A stretch of 64,000 nt of DNA, taken from NCBI RefSeq assembly GCF_026013965.1, contig NZ_CP110341.1, positions 3,286,001 through 3,350,000 on the forward strand, in the 5' to 3' direction. Positions 42,996 to 52,053 of this stretch are shown piece after piece. Both the position numbers and the translations under genes were made by a program. Position 1 is the first letter of the stretch. Each line of letters opens with the position of its first letter. The notes under the pieces are model-generated. The model saw only the letters and a program-made list of their open reading frames with translations, was not told the DNA's origin and searched no databases. This DNA comes from Brevibacterium sp. JSBI002 (GTDB lineage Bacteria; Actinomycetota; Actinomycetes; Actinomycetales; Brevibacteriaceae).

Positions 42996-43745
42996 TCAGA
43001 CCGAGCGCAGCCATTCGTCGACGGTCTTATCGGACATCCTCGGTGACGGTGGGATGAGTCCGTCTCGGGCCATCGGCCCGGGCAGAGGAATGCCCACGAT
43101 CTTCGAACGCCTAGCCCCGGCTGTCCGGGCACGTGCCGCGGCAAGTCTGCGGGCGATCTCAGCGAAGTCGCTGATCTCAGGACCGGCGACCTCGATGGTG
43201 CCGAGTTCGCGTGCGTCGATGGCTTCGGCCATCATGCGTGCCGCCTCGGCGACGGTCAGTGCCTGCACACGCATCTTCGGCACGAAGCGCAGCGGCCCTG
43301 CCTTGACCGTCATCGTGTCGACGAGTTCGAACCACTGAGCGGACCGGAACATCAGCAACTGCTCGTCCGGGACGAGCCGGCGATATATACGCTCCTGCAT
43401 GGCTTTGCCCTGGTAGTAGCCCGTCATCCGTGATTCGGCTGCCTCGGGGCGGAACGCGATCGAGAGGACGGCCACGGAGGTGCCGGGCTGCTCTGCAGCG
43501 GCCTCGGCGATCGAACGGGAGCTGCGGGAGAAGAAGTCGATGGCTTTGTGGGCGTTCATCGTCAGTTGGTTGACGCAGTCCACGAGGACGTCGCTGCCCT
43601 CGGCCGCCTCGGCGACTCCCTGCCCGGTCACCGTGTCGACCCCGCTCCCGCGATGAGCTGCGAAGACGGTGTGTCCGCGTTCGCGCAGCTGGGGCACCAA
43701 CTGTGCGCCGAAGGTTCCCGTTGCTCCATAGACGGTGATCTGCAT
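42996..43745 (-). CDS. NAD(P)-binding NmrA/atypical SDR-like protein
   Basis: 249 residues. N-terminal Rossmann motif YGATGTFGAQLV (residues 5-16). The catalytic YxxxK of classic SDRs is replaced by YYQGKAMQE in the middle, close to the extended-SDR form. Resembles short sugar-nucleotide epimerase-like or NmrA-type sensors; no substrate can be named. ATG at 43745 follows AGGGG. Single gene. Confidence 0.8.
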   Translation of the reverse strand: MQITVYGATGTFGAQLVPQLRERGHTVFAAHRGSGVDTVTGQGVAEAAEGSDVLVDCVNQLTMNAHKAIDFFSRSSRSIAEAAAEQPGTSVAVLSIAFRPEAAESRMTGYYQGKAMQERIYRRLVPDEQLLMFRSAQWFELVDTMTVKAGPLRFVPKMRVQALTVAEAARMMAEAIDARELGTIEVAGPEISDFAEIARRLAAARARTAGARRSKIVGIPLPGPMARDGLIPPSPRMSDKTVDEWLRSV

Positions 43746-43766
43746 GATCGTCGACCCCTCAGACGC

Positions 43767-43802
43767 CGCACGGGCGAGCCCGCAGTCGAGCCCGCCCGTG
43801 CG
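43767..43802 (-). terminator. Terminator of the kinase-regulator-DUF4097 operon
   Basis: Perfect 10-bp arms CGCACGGGCG and CGCCCGTGCG, with further GGGC/GCCC pairing inside the loop, 12 nt beyond the DUF4097 stop. Confidence 0.65.
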
Positions 43803-43813
43803 CCGGTCGTTTC

Positions 43814-44749
43814 TCAGTTCTGGTTGACTGTGACGGTACCAGTATCCGCTGTGGCCGAGACCGGAACGAGGGTCTTGCCCTTGGCTTCCTTCGGGTCGTC
43901 CGCCACATCGTATTTCTTCAGATCGGAGGCGAGGTCGACGCTGCCGTCATTGGACTTCGCGTTGATCCGGTAGAAGAAGTCCTCATCCAGCTCTTCTGAG
44001 GTGAGCTTGAGATTCGGCACCCGCACGTCGATCGAGCCTTCTTCGGTCTTGGCGATGATTCCGCCGGCGGGCATCGCCTGATTGGTGAAGTCGAGGTCGA
44101 CGGTTCCCGTCGAACTGACCACGTCGATGCGGTCGCTGACGATGAGGTTCTCACCTTCGATGGCACCGACCCCGGTCTTGGCCGACACGGAACCGAACTC
44201 ACCGTCCAGATAGGTGGCGCCCCAATCGCTCGTGGTCCGCACCTTCTCAGCCGAACCGGTCACGTTCGCAGTTCCACCACCGGTGTCGGCGTTGATCTCG
44301 GCGAAGTCACCGGTGACATCGAACCGGCCGTAGTTGCCGTCGAAGCCCAGGGCAAGGTCTTTCGCCTCACTGGTCGGGATGGTGAAGGTCAACCGGGTGT
44401 TCTCCAGTTTCTCATCGTTTTTCACGGCCACCTCGGCGGTATCGGCTCGACTGTCGACCTCAAGGTCCGCGGAGCTGTCGCGGGGACCTGTGCCGGTGAG
44501 CTTCACGGTCGCTTCGGCGACGTCGGCGGTCTTGATGTCGACGGCGCCACCGGAGTCGAGACCGATCTTGAGTTCCTTCATCGCCTTCGGCAGCGGTTCG
44601 GATGATTCGATCCGCCCGTAGTCGAGGCGGGAAGCACCCTGGGCGGTGCTGACGATGACGGGGACGAGGAGGACGACGGCGGCGAGGATGATCAGGACCG
44701 CGCGCAGACCGACGCGGGCGGATTCGCTGATGCGCACTGTGGCAGGCAT
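43814..44749 (-). CDS. DUF4097-type beta-repeat membrane-anchored protein
   Basis: 311 residues. One N-terminal helix (LRAVLIILAAVVLLVPVIV, residues 15-33) anchors it; the rest is short beta-strand repeats rich in Asp, Thr and Gly (for example DKTADVAEATV-like and SSTGTVDLDF), as in DUF4097 proteins. Probably faces outside. The ATG is 1 nt after the stop of the response regulator gene, so it is coupled to the kinase-regulator pair and may be part of the envelope stress sensor. Confidence 0.8.
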   Translation of the reverse strand: MPATVRISESARVGLRAVLIILAAVVLLVPVIVSTAQGASRLDYGRIESSEPLPKAMKELKIGLDSGGAVDIKTADVAEATVKLTGTGPRDSSADLEVDSRADTAEVAVKNDEKLENTRLTFTIPTSEAKDLALGFDGNYGRFDVTGDFAEINADTGGGTANVTGSAEKVRTTSDWGATYLDGEFGSVSAKTGVGAIEGENLIVSDRIDVVSSTGTVDLDFTNQAMPAGGIIAKTEEGSIDVRVPNLKLTSEELDEDFFYRINAKSNDGSVDLASDLKKYDVADDPKEAKGKTLVPVSATADTGTVTVNQN

Positions 44750-44750
44750 T

Positions 44751-45395
44751 CTATGCTCCGAGGAATGTGAGGACGGCGAGGACTCGACGGTTCTCCGAGG
44801 TGTCGGCGGTGAGGCCGAACTTCGTGAACACCGAGGAGATGTGCTTCTCTACGGCACCGGCACTGAGATACAGGGTGCCGGCGATCGCGGCGTTGGACTT
44901 GCCCTCTGCCATGAGCTGGAGGACTTCGATCTCGCGAGGGCTCAGCGTCGAGAGTCCGTCCTTCTTGCGCGTGCGCACGAGGATCTGGGACACGACCTCC
45001 GGATCGAGGACGGTGCCGCCTCCTGCGACCTCGTCGACAGCGGTGAGGAAGTCTTCGACATCGGCGACTCGGTCCTTGAGCAGGTAGCCGAAGCCGCCGG
45101 TGTTCTCGGCGATGAGTTCGGACGCGTACTGCTCCTCCACGTACTGGCTGAACACGAGGACCTTGACGTCCGGGTTCTGCTTGCGGATGAGGACGGCGGC
45201 GCGGATGCCTTCGTCGGTGAACGTCGGGGGCATGCGCACGTCGATGACGGCGAGGTCCGGTGGATCGTTGTGGACGACGGCGAGGAGTTCGTTGGCGTCG
45301 GGCACGGCGGCGATGACTTCGTGTCCGGCGTCGGCGAGCAGCCTTTCGAGTCCGGCCCGCAGGACGGCGGAGTCTTCAGCGATTACGATGCGCAT
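44751..45395 (-). CDS. NarL/LuxR-type response regulator (envelope-stress type)
   Basis: 214 residues. Receiver domain with Asp51 in LAVIDVRMPP and K107 in YLLKD; LuxR helix-turn-helix from LSPREIEVLQLMAEGKSNAAIAGTLYLSAGAVEKHI. Partner of the kinase upstream, whose end it overlaps by 13 nt. The ATG at 45395 lies inside a longer frame that is only the shadow of the kinase gene. Regulates probably itself and the DUF4097 gene. Confidence 0.92.
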   Translation of the reverse strand: MRIVIAEDSAVLRAGLERLLADAGHEVIAAVPDANELLAVVHNDPPDLAVIDVRMPPTFTDEGIRAAVLIRKQNPDVKVLVFSQYVEEQYASELIAENTGGFGYLLKDRVADVEDFLTAVDEVAGGGTVLDPEVVSQILVRTRKKDGLSTLSPREIEVLQLMAEGKSNAAIAGTLYLSAGAVEKHISSVFTKFGLTADTSENRRVLAVLTFLGA

Positions 45396-47323
45396 GGCAC
45401 CTCCACAACTACAGTCGTTGGCCCACCTGCGGGGCTGGTCAGGTTCAGTGTGCCACGAGCGGCTTCGACCCGGTCGATGAGACCGGCGATCCCGGTGTGA
45501 CGCCCGCTGCGGTCGACGCGTGCGCCGCCGTGGCCGTTGTCGGTGACGACGATCTGCACACCTGTCTCGGTCGGGGCGATGAACACGCTGGCGCGGGTGG
45601 CGCCGGAGTGCTTGGAGATGTTCGTCAGGCATTCGGCGACGACGAAGTACGACACGGCTTCGGCCTCGCGCCCGATCCTTCCCTCGAGGCGGACATCGAC
45701 GTCGACGGGGATCGTCGATCGTCCGGCCAGCGCGGAGACGGCGGCGTCGAGTCCGCGGTCGGTGAGAACGGCGGGGTGGATTCCGCGGGCCAGTTGGCGG
45801 AGTTCGTTGACGATGCCCTTGGCTTCGGTATGGGCTTCGGCCACGAGTTCCTTCGCCTTCTCCGGATCGGAGTCGATCTTGGACTTCGCCATGCCCAGGG
45901 TCATGGTCAGGGCGACGAGGCGGGGCTGGGCTCCGTCGTGTAGGTCGCGTTCGATGCGCAGACGTTCCGCGGCTGCCGCCTCGAGGCCGGCCATGCGGGC
46001 CCGATCGAGTTCGGTGACCTCGGCCTGCAGCGCCACGGTGCGGGCCGGGGCGAGCAGCGCCCGGTCGAGGGCGCGGTCGAGCAGCGGGGCGAACCACAGG
46101 ATGGCCAGGGAGCTGGCGAGGACGATGACGGCGCCGATGGCCACACCGATGCGGGCCGGTCCGTCGATGGATTCGCCGATGAAGAAGGTGTTGACTCCGT
46201 GCGGGTTGATGGCCGCGAAGATGCCGAAGATGGATCCGCAGATTGCGGCGATGGTGCCGGCGACGACGATCAGACCGAGGAGCATCTTGATGTAATGGTG
46301 GGCAGTCGAGCGCCAGAAGGCACCGGATTTCACCTGCAGCCAGCGGTTGTGGAGGAAGCGGCTGATGCCGGGTTCGCGGTTGCTGCTTTCGATCTTCGGG
46401 ACGGGGATCTTGTCGGAGTAGATGAGTTCGGCCCGGTAGCGTTCGGCGTTGTTCGCACCCTGCTGGACGAGGACCCAGACGAGGAGGGCGAGGACGCCGA
46501 GGCCGAGTGCGAAGATGCCGCCGATTCCGGTGAACAGCAGTCCCAGCGGGATCCACGCCCAGATCAGGGCGAGGACGGCGGAGAGCACGAGGTTCGCGAC
46601 GCCGATGATTCCGGTCGGACGCTTGGGCCAGGTGATGGGTCCGTCGGCGGGGATCTCGGTGACCTCGTCCCGGCTCAGCGGCAGTGAGCCGGTGACCGGT
46701 GCGTAGGCGACGGGTTCGCGTGGCGGCTTCATTCGCCGAGGCGGCCGCGGGCGTGGCATCGGCTGTGCCGTCGGCATGGGCTGTGGGTGCGGCGCGTGCT
46801 GTGCGTTCGGCGAGGGCCGACCGAACTGCGGGCCGGGTTGTGGTGCTGGGCGCGGTCCGGGTTGAGGGGCAGGCCGCGGGTCGCGACCGGGAGGGGTGGG
46901 GTAGTTCGGGTTGTTCGAGGGTGCATACCCGACCGGAGGGGCTCCGGCCGAGGGACGGGTGCGAGGTCCCGCCTGCGCAGGAGCCGTCGGGTGAGTGTAG
47001 GTGACCGGCCTCGTGGGGTTCATCGGCGGGTAGTCAGGGCGCTGGGCTTGAGCGCCGGCTCCCATGACTCGGGTCGAGCCAGTCGCGAACGGCACGTCGA
47101 GGTCGACGGGTTTCGCCCGGAACTCTCCGGCTTCGCGAGCGGTCGGTTCATCTACCGCTGCTGCGTCGACCTCGGTGGTCGCCGGTGCATTGACGATGTC
47201 TGCGGCGCTGATGGACTCTTCGCGTTCGTTCGCAGCGGGGTCCGCTTCGCGGGTCTGAGTCTCCTCCGGACCGGGGCCGAGCGGCTCCTGATCCTGCGGG
47301 TTCTCGGGGGTCTTCTCACTCAT
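45383..47323 (-). CDS. Sensor histidine kinase with proline-rich N-terminus
   Basis: 646 residues. Residues 1-215 are disordered and Pro/Gln/Arg-rich (repeated PAPQPGPRP). Then come two helix pairs and a short sensor domain like actinobacterial putative-sensor proteins (YRAELIYSDKIPVPK and FWRSTAHHYIKMLLGL). The dimerisation domain has ERLRIERDLHDGAQPRL, with the phosphorylated His in RDLHDG, and the HATPase domain ends at VVVEVPCAS. HisKA_3/NarX-like class. ATG at 47323 has TAGCGT 7 nt upstream. Operon: kinase, regulator, DUF4097. Confidence 0.9.
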   Translation of the reverse strand: MSEKTPENPQDQEPLGPGPEETQTREADPAANEREESISAADIVNAPATTEVDAAAVDEPTAREAGEFRAKPVDLDVPFATGSTRVMGAGAQAQRPDYPPMNPTRPVTYTHPTAPAQAGPRTRPSAGAPPVGYAPSNNPNYPTPPGRDPRPAPQPGPRPAPQPGPQFGRPSPNAQHAPHPQPMPTAQPMPRPRPPRRMKPPREPVAYAPVTGSLPLSRDEVTEIPADGPITWPKRPTGIIGVANLVLSAVLALIWAWIPLGLLFTGIGGIFALGLGVLALLVWVLVQQGANNAERYRAELIYSDKIPVPKIESSNREPGISRFLHNRWLQVKSGAFWRSTAHHYIKMLLGLIVVAGTIAAICGSIFGIFAAINPHGVNTFFIGESIDGPARIGVAIGAVIVLASSLAILWFAPLLDRALDRALLAPARTVALQAEVTELDRARMAGLEAAAAERLRIERDLHDGAQPRLVALTMTLGMAKSKIDSDPEKAKELVAEAHTEAKGIVNELRQLARGIHPAVLTDRGLDAAVSALAGRSTIPVDVDVRLEGRIGREAEAVSYFVVAECLTNISKHSGATRASVFIAPTETGVQIVVTDNGHGGARVDRSGRHTGIAGLIDRVEAARGTLNLTSPAGGPTTVVVEVPCAS

Positions 47324-47330
47324 AGCAAAT

Positions 47331-47336
47331 ACGCTA
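47331..47336 (-). promoter_or_regulatory. -10 hexamer, leaderless kinase gene
   Basis: TAGCGT on the minus strand, 7 nt, ATG. Confidence 0.45.
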
Positions 47337-47483
47337 CGGGAGCCGCGGGCTCGCGAACAGCACGAAGACCTCCGACCCCACGTCGGGTTTTCCCGACACC
47401 CTGTGACCGGCCCCACTGGATTTCCAAGTGGACGCTGGAGCCCCGGACCGCATCAGCCGCCCCTTTGCTCGCGACGTGTCTGA

Positions 47484-47553
47484 GCATCCCTCACCCTTCG
47501 CGACGAATCACCTCGCTGCAACGAGGTGGTCTGCCACTTGGGGTGAGGGATGC
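47484..47553. repeat. 13-bp inverted repeat enclosing a 7-bp hairpin
   Basis: Outer arms GCATCCCTCACCC (47484-47496) and GGGTGAGGGATGC (47541-47553); inner arms CACCTCG (47509-47515) and CGAGGTG (47522-47528). It sits in the 276-nt gap after the metB stop. Minus strand contains CCCAAGTGGCA, shared with the 27355 repeat. Confidence 0.7.
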
Positions 47554-47599
47554 CGAAGCACCGGGAGGAAGTGTCGCTCCCGGTACGTGATGCCGTCGG

Positions 47600-48886
47600 C
47601 TATACGGGGACCGCAGCCGCTGGAGACGAGACGAGGTGCTGCCCCGCAGGAGCGGTGCGTGCTGCACTGTCGGCAGGACTCGTGCCCGCATCATCGGACG
47701 TGGCGTCGAGGGCCTGCGCGAGGTCGGCGAGGATGTCCTCGATGTCCTCGATGCCGACGGACAGGCGGATGAACTTGCCGGAGACGCTGACCTCGCTGCC
47801 GGCCACGGACAGGTGCGTCATCGTCGCCGGGTGGTCGATGAGGGACTCGACTCCTCCGAGCGATTCGGCCAGAGTGATGAGCTTCGTGTTCGCCACCAGG
47901 GACAGTGCCCGCTCCTCGGTGTCGGTGCGCAGGGACACCACTCCCCCGAATCCGCTCATCTGCCGCTTCGCCACCTCGTGCCCCGGGTGCGAGGGCAGGC
48001 CCGGGTAGATCACCTCGGCCACCTCGTCGCGGGTCTCGAGCCATTCGGCCACCGCCTGCGCATTGGCACAGTGAGCCTTCATCCGCACCGGCAGGGTCTT
48101 GATCCCGCGCCTGGTCAGCCACGCGTCGAACGGGGAGATGCCCAGCCCGACGGAAGCGAGGTGGCTCTCAATACGGTCGACCACCTCGGCGGCGCGGGGA
48201 CAGCTCGTCCCGTCACCGGTGAGGACCGCCCCGCCGATGACATCGGAGTGGCCGTTGATGAACTTCGTCGTCGAGTGGACGACGATGTCGGCCCCGAGCT
48301 CGAGCGGACGCTGGAGCACCGGGGTCGCGAAGGTCGAGTCCACGGCCAGGAGCGCGTTCGCTCGGTGGGCGATGCGGGCCGCCTCGGCGATATCGATGAC
48401 GTCGAGCCCGGGATTGCTCGGGGTCTCGACCCAGATGATCGCGGTGTTCTCATTGATGGCGGCGGCGAGCGCCGCGGTGTCGGTGAGGTCGACGGTGCGG
48501 ATGACCACGCCCCAGCGCACGTACTCGTTCTGCAGGAGTCGGAAGGTTCCGCCGTAGACGTCGCGGGGCAGGATGACCTCGTCACCGGGACGCAGCAGCG
48601 CGGAGAACACTGCCACCTCGGCCGAGGTTCCCGAGTTGACGGCCGCGGCGAACGACGCGCCCTCCAATTCGCACAGGGCCTGTTCGAGGTCGCTGCGGTT
48701 CGGCGTACCGGTGCGCGCGTAGTCGAAACCGGCGCGGGTCTCTCCCGGGGTGTCCATCATGAAGGTCGAAGTCTGGAAGATCGGGGCCACAACCGAACCT
48801 GTGTGCGCCTCGGGCATGGCTCCCGAGTGCACCGATCGGGTCGAGATTCCGGCGGTGGTGGTGGGCTCGAAACGGGGTGAACTCAC
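47600..48886 (-). CDS. metB: Cystathionine gamma-synthase/lyase family PLP enzyme
   Basis: About 428 residues. PLP fold type I of the Cys/Met metabolism group; Schiff-base Lys in HSTTKFINGHSDVIGG, YxRxxNP-like element FDYARTGTPNRSDLEQAL, DSTFATPVLQRPLELGAD. It either makes cystathionine from O-acyl-homoserine and Cys (metB) or cleaves it; the lyase cannot be excluded. GTG at 48886 follows GGAAGGA by 6 nt; the GTG at 48904 is inside that site. The last 35 residues are a Ser/Ala/Pro-rich tail. Confidence 0.88.
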   Translation of the reverse strand: MSSPRFEPTTTAGISTRSVHSGAMPEAHTGSVVAPIFQTSTFMMDTPGETRAGFDYARTGTPNRSDLEQALCELEGASFAAAVNSGTSAEVAVFSALLRPGDEVILPRDVYGGTFRLLQNEYVRWGVVIRTVDLTDTAALAAAINENTAIIWVETPSNPGLDVIDIAEAARIAHRANALLAVDSTFATPVLQRPLELGADIVVHSTTKFINGHSDVIGGAVLTGDGTSCPRAAEVVDRIESHLASVGLGISPFDAWLTRRGIKTLPVRMKAHCANAQAVAEWLETRDEVAEVIYPGLPSHPGHEVAKRQMSGFGGVVSLRTDTEERALSLVANTKLITLAESLGGVESLIDHPATMTHLSVAGSEVSVSGKFIRLSVGIEDIEDILADLAQALDATSDDAGTSPADSAARTAPAGQHLVSSPAAAVPV

Positions 48887-49337
48887 GGCGGATCCTTCCT
48901 TCACTGATGGGCACCGCTACATCTGCGGTGAGCTTCAGTGTGAGTGGCCGAATCCTGTTCGTGCGTGCCCGGTGACGCGCGCTGTCACTGCATGTCATAT
49001 GTCGCCGATGATTGTCATTTTTCGACGCAGAGAGTCGTCATTCCTCGCCGAGGCGGCCCGCCGTCTCGTCCGGACGCGACGTGATCGTCGATCGTTGCCG
49101 CCGGCCCCACTGCGGTTTCGACGGCGCTCATCGGAATACGCAGACGCCGCCCCGGCATCGCGCGACATCATCGCCCGACTGCTCGAACAGGCTACCTAAC
49201 GGCCCACCCGGCGACCGGAGTTCCACTGATCTCGCGGCAGACCTCTCGCACTTGTCTGCCCTCGATCCATCACCACGCGGCGATTTTTCTCGTCCTCCTC
49301 TTCCCATACGCCGCCCCAGGGTGTAATACTTAGCCTC
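48887..49337. other. 451-nt gap upstream of metB and the ArsR gene
   Basis: No credible gene. It contains an inverted repeat GTGAC-N7-GTCAC (48972-48988) that may control metB, one dispersed word (49046-49056), and the ArsR operator at its right end. I found no recognisable SAM riboswitch. Confidence 0.5.
49046..49056 (+). repeat. Intergenic copy of the dispersed word CGCCGAGGCGG
   Basis: Extended CTCGCCGAGGCGGCCC, outside coding sequence in the metB/ArsR gap. Confidence 0.6.
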
Positions 49338-49350
49338 ATGGTTAAGTATT
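49325..49350. promoter_or_regulatory. Putative ArsR operator spanning the start codon
   Basis: AATACTTA, 10 nt, TAAGTATT: perfect 8-nt arms, with the ATG at 49338 in the centre and TAATAC as -10-like box in the left arm. Binding would shut the leaderless or near-leaderless operon fully. Confidence 0.65.
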
Positions 49351-49703
49351 CGGATGAGCTCGATGCCATATTCTCGGCATTGGCCGACCCCACTCGCCGC
49401 AGCGTGATCGCGCGTCTCGGACGGGGACCGGCCAGCGTCGGAGAGCTTGCCGAGCCGTTGTCGATCTCGCTGCCGTCGTTCATGAAACATGTGCGCAGCC
49501 TCGAATCGTGCGGCCTCATCCGGACCGAGAAGTCCGGGCGCGTGCGCACCTGTGTGCTCAACCAGGATCGGTTCCATCTGCTCTCGGATTGGCTCGAAGA
49601 ACAGCGGCACATCTGGGAACGCGCCACCGACCGGCTCGAACAGTTCGTCACCACGGGTTCCGTCGACTCAGACGGGCCCACCCCCACCAAGGAGGAATCG
49701 TGA
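49338..49703 (+). CDS. ArsR-family regulator
   Basis: 121 residues, winged helix: IFSALADPTRRSVIARLGRGPASVGELAEPLSISLPSFMKHVRSLESCGLI is a textbook ArsR recognition region. No metal-binding Cys motif is present in helix 3 (one Cys only), so it is the non-metal SRPBCC-associated type. It overlaps the SRPBCC gene by 4 nt (GTGA) and its own start sits in a palindrome, so autorepression is likely. Confidence 0.9.
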   Translation: MVKYSDELDAIFSALADPTRRSVIARLGRGPASVGELAEPLSISLPSFMKHVRSLESCGLIRTEKSGRVRTCVLNQDRFHLLSDWLEEQRHIWERATDRLEQFVTTGSVDSDGPTPTKEES

Positions 49704-50191
49704 CCACCCATCTCTCTCGCACCCGAAATCAGAATCCAGACCTCGACCTCAGCATCCAGCGAATCATCCGCGCCCCGAAGCAAGCCATCTGGGACGCCTG
49801 GACCACGCCGGATCAGTTGGCCCAATGGTGGATTCCGGCACCCCTGAGCCTGCGCGTGGATTCGCTCGAGCTCGCTCCGGGCGGCGCCTTCGTCACCCGG
49901 ATGAGCGAAGACGGCACCGAATGGCATCCACATGTCGATGCGGTGTTCCTAGTCATCGAGGAAGGCAGCCGACTCGTGTTCACGAACGCCGTCAGCAGCT
50001 CCTGGCACCCGTCGCTGCCGGACCCGGTGGCGATGACCACCGAGATCACCCTCGGCGACCAGCCCGACGGCACCGACTACCGCGCCATCGTGCGGCACGG
50101 CAGCCCGGAGCAGCGCGCCCGGCACGAGGAGCTCGGGTTCTTCGACGGCTGGGGCACTGTCACCGACCAGCTGGCGGCCGCAGTGGAGTGA
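49700..50191 (+). CDS. SRPBCC/AHSA1-domain protein
   Basis: 163 residues. AHSA1-like hydrophobic-pocket fold; IIRAPKQAIWDAWTTPDQLAQWW is the family start, then SLELAPGGAFVTRM and GFFDGWGTVTDQLAAAVE at the end. Often coupled to ArsR genes of this kind, possibly as ligand-binding partner. GTG at 49700 follows AAGGAGG. The 3' end overlaps the convergent acyltransferase gene by 32 nt. Confidence 0.88.
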   Translation: MTTHLSRTRNQNPDLDLSIQRIIRAPKQAIWDAWTTPDQLAQWWIPAPLSLRVDSLELAPGGAFVTRMSEDGTEWHPHVDAVFLVIEEGSRLVFTNAVSSSWHPSLPDPVAMTTEITLGDQPDGTDYRAIVRHGSPEQRARHEELGFFDGWGTVTDQLAAAVE

Positions 50192-51785
50192 GCCCGGCAT
50201 CCGGGGCGGGCCCGTGGTCCGCCTCGCTCCCGCGATTCGAACCGAGCCCTGCCGACAGGATGAGCGAACCCATCAGCAGGCCAGCCGCCAAGACCGTCCA
50301 GATCATCGGCGCGATCCCGACGAGGAGGGCGATCGCAATGCCCATCGTGGCCGCTCCGACCGCGATGATGGCGCGCGCCCGCGAGCTGAATGACTGCACC
50401 GGGAAACCCTGAGGGAGGACAGCACGGACGAGCGCTGAGAGGCTGCGACCGACTGCGGCAAGTCGCCGTTCGGAGGGGAACGGGATCCGCTCCGCCGCCA
50501 TGGCGACCAGCGCGGAGAGTCCCATGACCACAAGCAGCCACGGCAGACGCGTCGCCCACCACCATCCCGACTCGATCTCGGGAAGGATGAACTCGGCGAC
50601 GGCGCCGGTCGGCAGATCGAGCAGAATTCCCGTCGAGAAGCCGACGGCTGTCTGCGCCAGCCATCCGAGAGCTCCGATGAGGACGATGACGACGCTCATA
50701 TGCCACAGGTAGACCTGCATTCCGTATGTATTGCCCCAGTCGATGACCCGCTTCCAGAACTGGGCGGTGAGGATTCGGAAGGTGGGGGCCGCCTCGGTGA
50801 TGGTGCCTCCTGTGGTCATCGTCGACCCTGCGGACAGCCGATCGACGTTGAGCGCCCGATTCAGCCGGGCGTGGAACAGTTGCAGCACGCACAGCTGTGC
50901 GACGCCGAGCAGAACGAGGGCACCAGTCGGCGGATTGAGGTTGACGAGCATGTTCGGGCTGTACACCCCGGCCCCAACAAGTCCGCCGAGGAGACCCAGC
51001 GCGGCCACCAGCGCCGTCCACACCACGGGACGGCTGATCGGGCGGTCAGCGGCATCGGCGAAGAAGAACCCGAGCTGTTGCACCAGCGGCCAGACGAATA
51101 GGAAATTGAGATAGCCGAGGCCGGTGACCCCGGTCATCCGCGTGAGAACGTCGACGGCGATGACGGCACCGGCGAGGACTGCCAGGGACCGCCTCGGCGC
51201 TCTTTCATGGAAATGCACCGCAACGGGCACCAGTGAGGACAGGCCGAGATAGACGGCGAGGAACCACAGCGGTTGGCCGATGCGGCGGCTCGCCTCGACG
51301 ATGAGCTCGGAGGAAACGCCCATGTCAGCGGCCGCGGACAGTCCGATTCCGGCGATGACGACGAGGACCGCTGTGGGTACGGCGAGGCGGCGCAGTCGGG
51401 CACGCAGATAGTCGGTCCCGGTTCCGCCTCGGGCACGGGTGCGCCGCCATCCGGTGATGCCCGCGTATCCGCCGATGATGAAGAACAGGGGCATGATCTG
51501 GAAGAACCAGGACGTTGCGGCGAATCCGGCGGTCGTCGACAGCGCTACTGTCGGCGCCACTGTGCCGTCGGATCCGAGCACTGCCGCGCTCATCATCGAG
51601 TGGAGGATGACCACGACGACGAGACAGCCGAATCGAATGAGGTCGATGGCCTGGTCACGGTGGGGTGCGGCGGCGGTTTGGGGTTCGTGAGTCCGAGGTT
51701 CGGCGGGAGGGGCGACCGCGCTCCCGGGGGTTCGACCGACCTCGGTGTCGGCGGGCGAGGCCGGGTCGTTGAGCATGAGTGTCAT
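50160..51785 (-). CDS. Acyltransferase-3 family membrane protein
   Basis: 541 residues, about ten or more helices. RDQAIDLIRFGCLVVVVILHSMM near residue 45 is the diagnostic first helix with a His; the later YLWHMSVVIVLIGAL is the conserved family motif. It moves acyl groups to sugars or cell-envelope lipids. N-terminal 40 residues are disordered. AAGGATC is 5 nt before ATG. It ends with a long hydrophilic tail. Confidence 0.88.
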   Translation of the reverse strand: MTLMLNDPASPADTEVGRTPGSAVAPPAEPRTHEPQTAAAPHRDQAIDLIRFGCLVVVVILHSMMSAAVLGSDGTVAPTVALSTTAGFAATSWFFQIMPLFFIIGGYAGITGWRRTRARGGTGTDYLRARLRRLAVPTAVLVVIAGIGLSAAADMGVSSELIVEASRRIGQPLWFLAVYLGLSSLVPVAVHFHERAPRRSLAVLAGAVIAVDVLTRMTGVTGLGYLNFLFVWPLVQQLGFFFADAADRPISRPVVWTALVAALGLLGGLVGAGVYSPNMLVNLNPPTGALVLLGVAQLCVLQLFHARLNRALNVDRLSAGSTMTTGGTITEAAPTFRILTAQFWKRVIDWGNTYGMQVYLWHMSVVIVLIGALGWLAQTAVGFSTGILLDLPTGAVAEFILPEIESGWWWATRLPWLLVVMGLSALVAMAAERIPFPSERRLAAVGRSLSALVRAVLPQGFPVQSFSSRARAIIAVGAATMGIAIALLVGIAPMIWTVLAAGLLMGSLILSAGLGSNRGSEADHGPAPDAGLTPLRPPAGR

Positions 51786-52053
51786 GGCAGATCCTTGTCA
51801 GAGTCGTTCAGTGCCGATCACAGGGAATCGGTGCGATGACACCGAAGTTAGGAACCGCAACTGCCACGGCACATCACGCCGGAGAGCCCACCTCTCCCCC
51901 GCCGACCGATACTTCCGAGGGATACTGTCGACCGATCACCTCATACTTGCCACGCCCGGCCATGTGAAAATGGCGATGAGCACGCCCGACCACACGGCCG
52001 CCTAGCTCGGCCACAGATACCGAGCCCGGGCCCGCCGATCAAAGGAGAGAACC
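51786..52053. other. 268-nt divergent gap between acyltransferase and nitronate monooxygenase genes
   Basis: No gene or clear operator seen. AAAGGAGAG before the GTG at 52054 is the ribosome site of the latter. Confidence 0.4.

Noticed and set aside
44751..46556. 601-codon frame spanning regulator and kinase
   Set aside because: Only its last 214 codons are the true response regulator; the rest is an Arg/Pro-rich shadow of the kinase gene.
48887..49000. SAM riboswitch before metB
   Set aside because: No conserved SAM-I, SAM-II or SAM-IV core could be recognised; only a short inverted repeat is present.
49012..49326. 104-codon frame in the metB/ArsR gap
   Set aside because: Arg/Pro/Ser-rich product with no domain and no ribosome site; runs into the ArsR operator.
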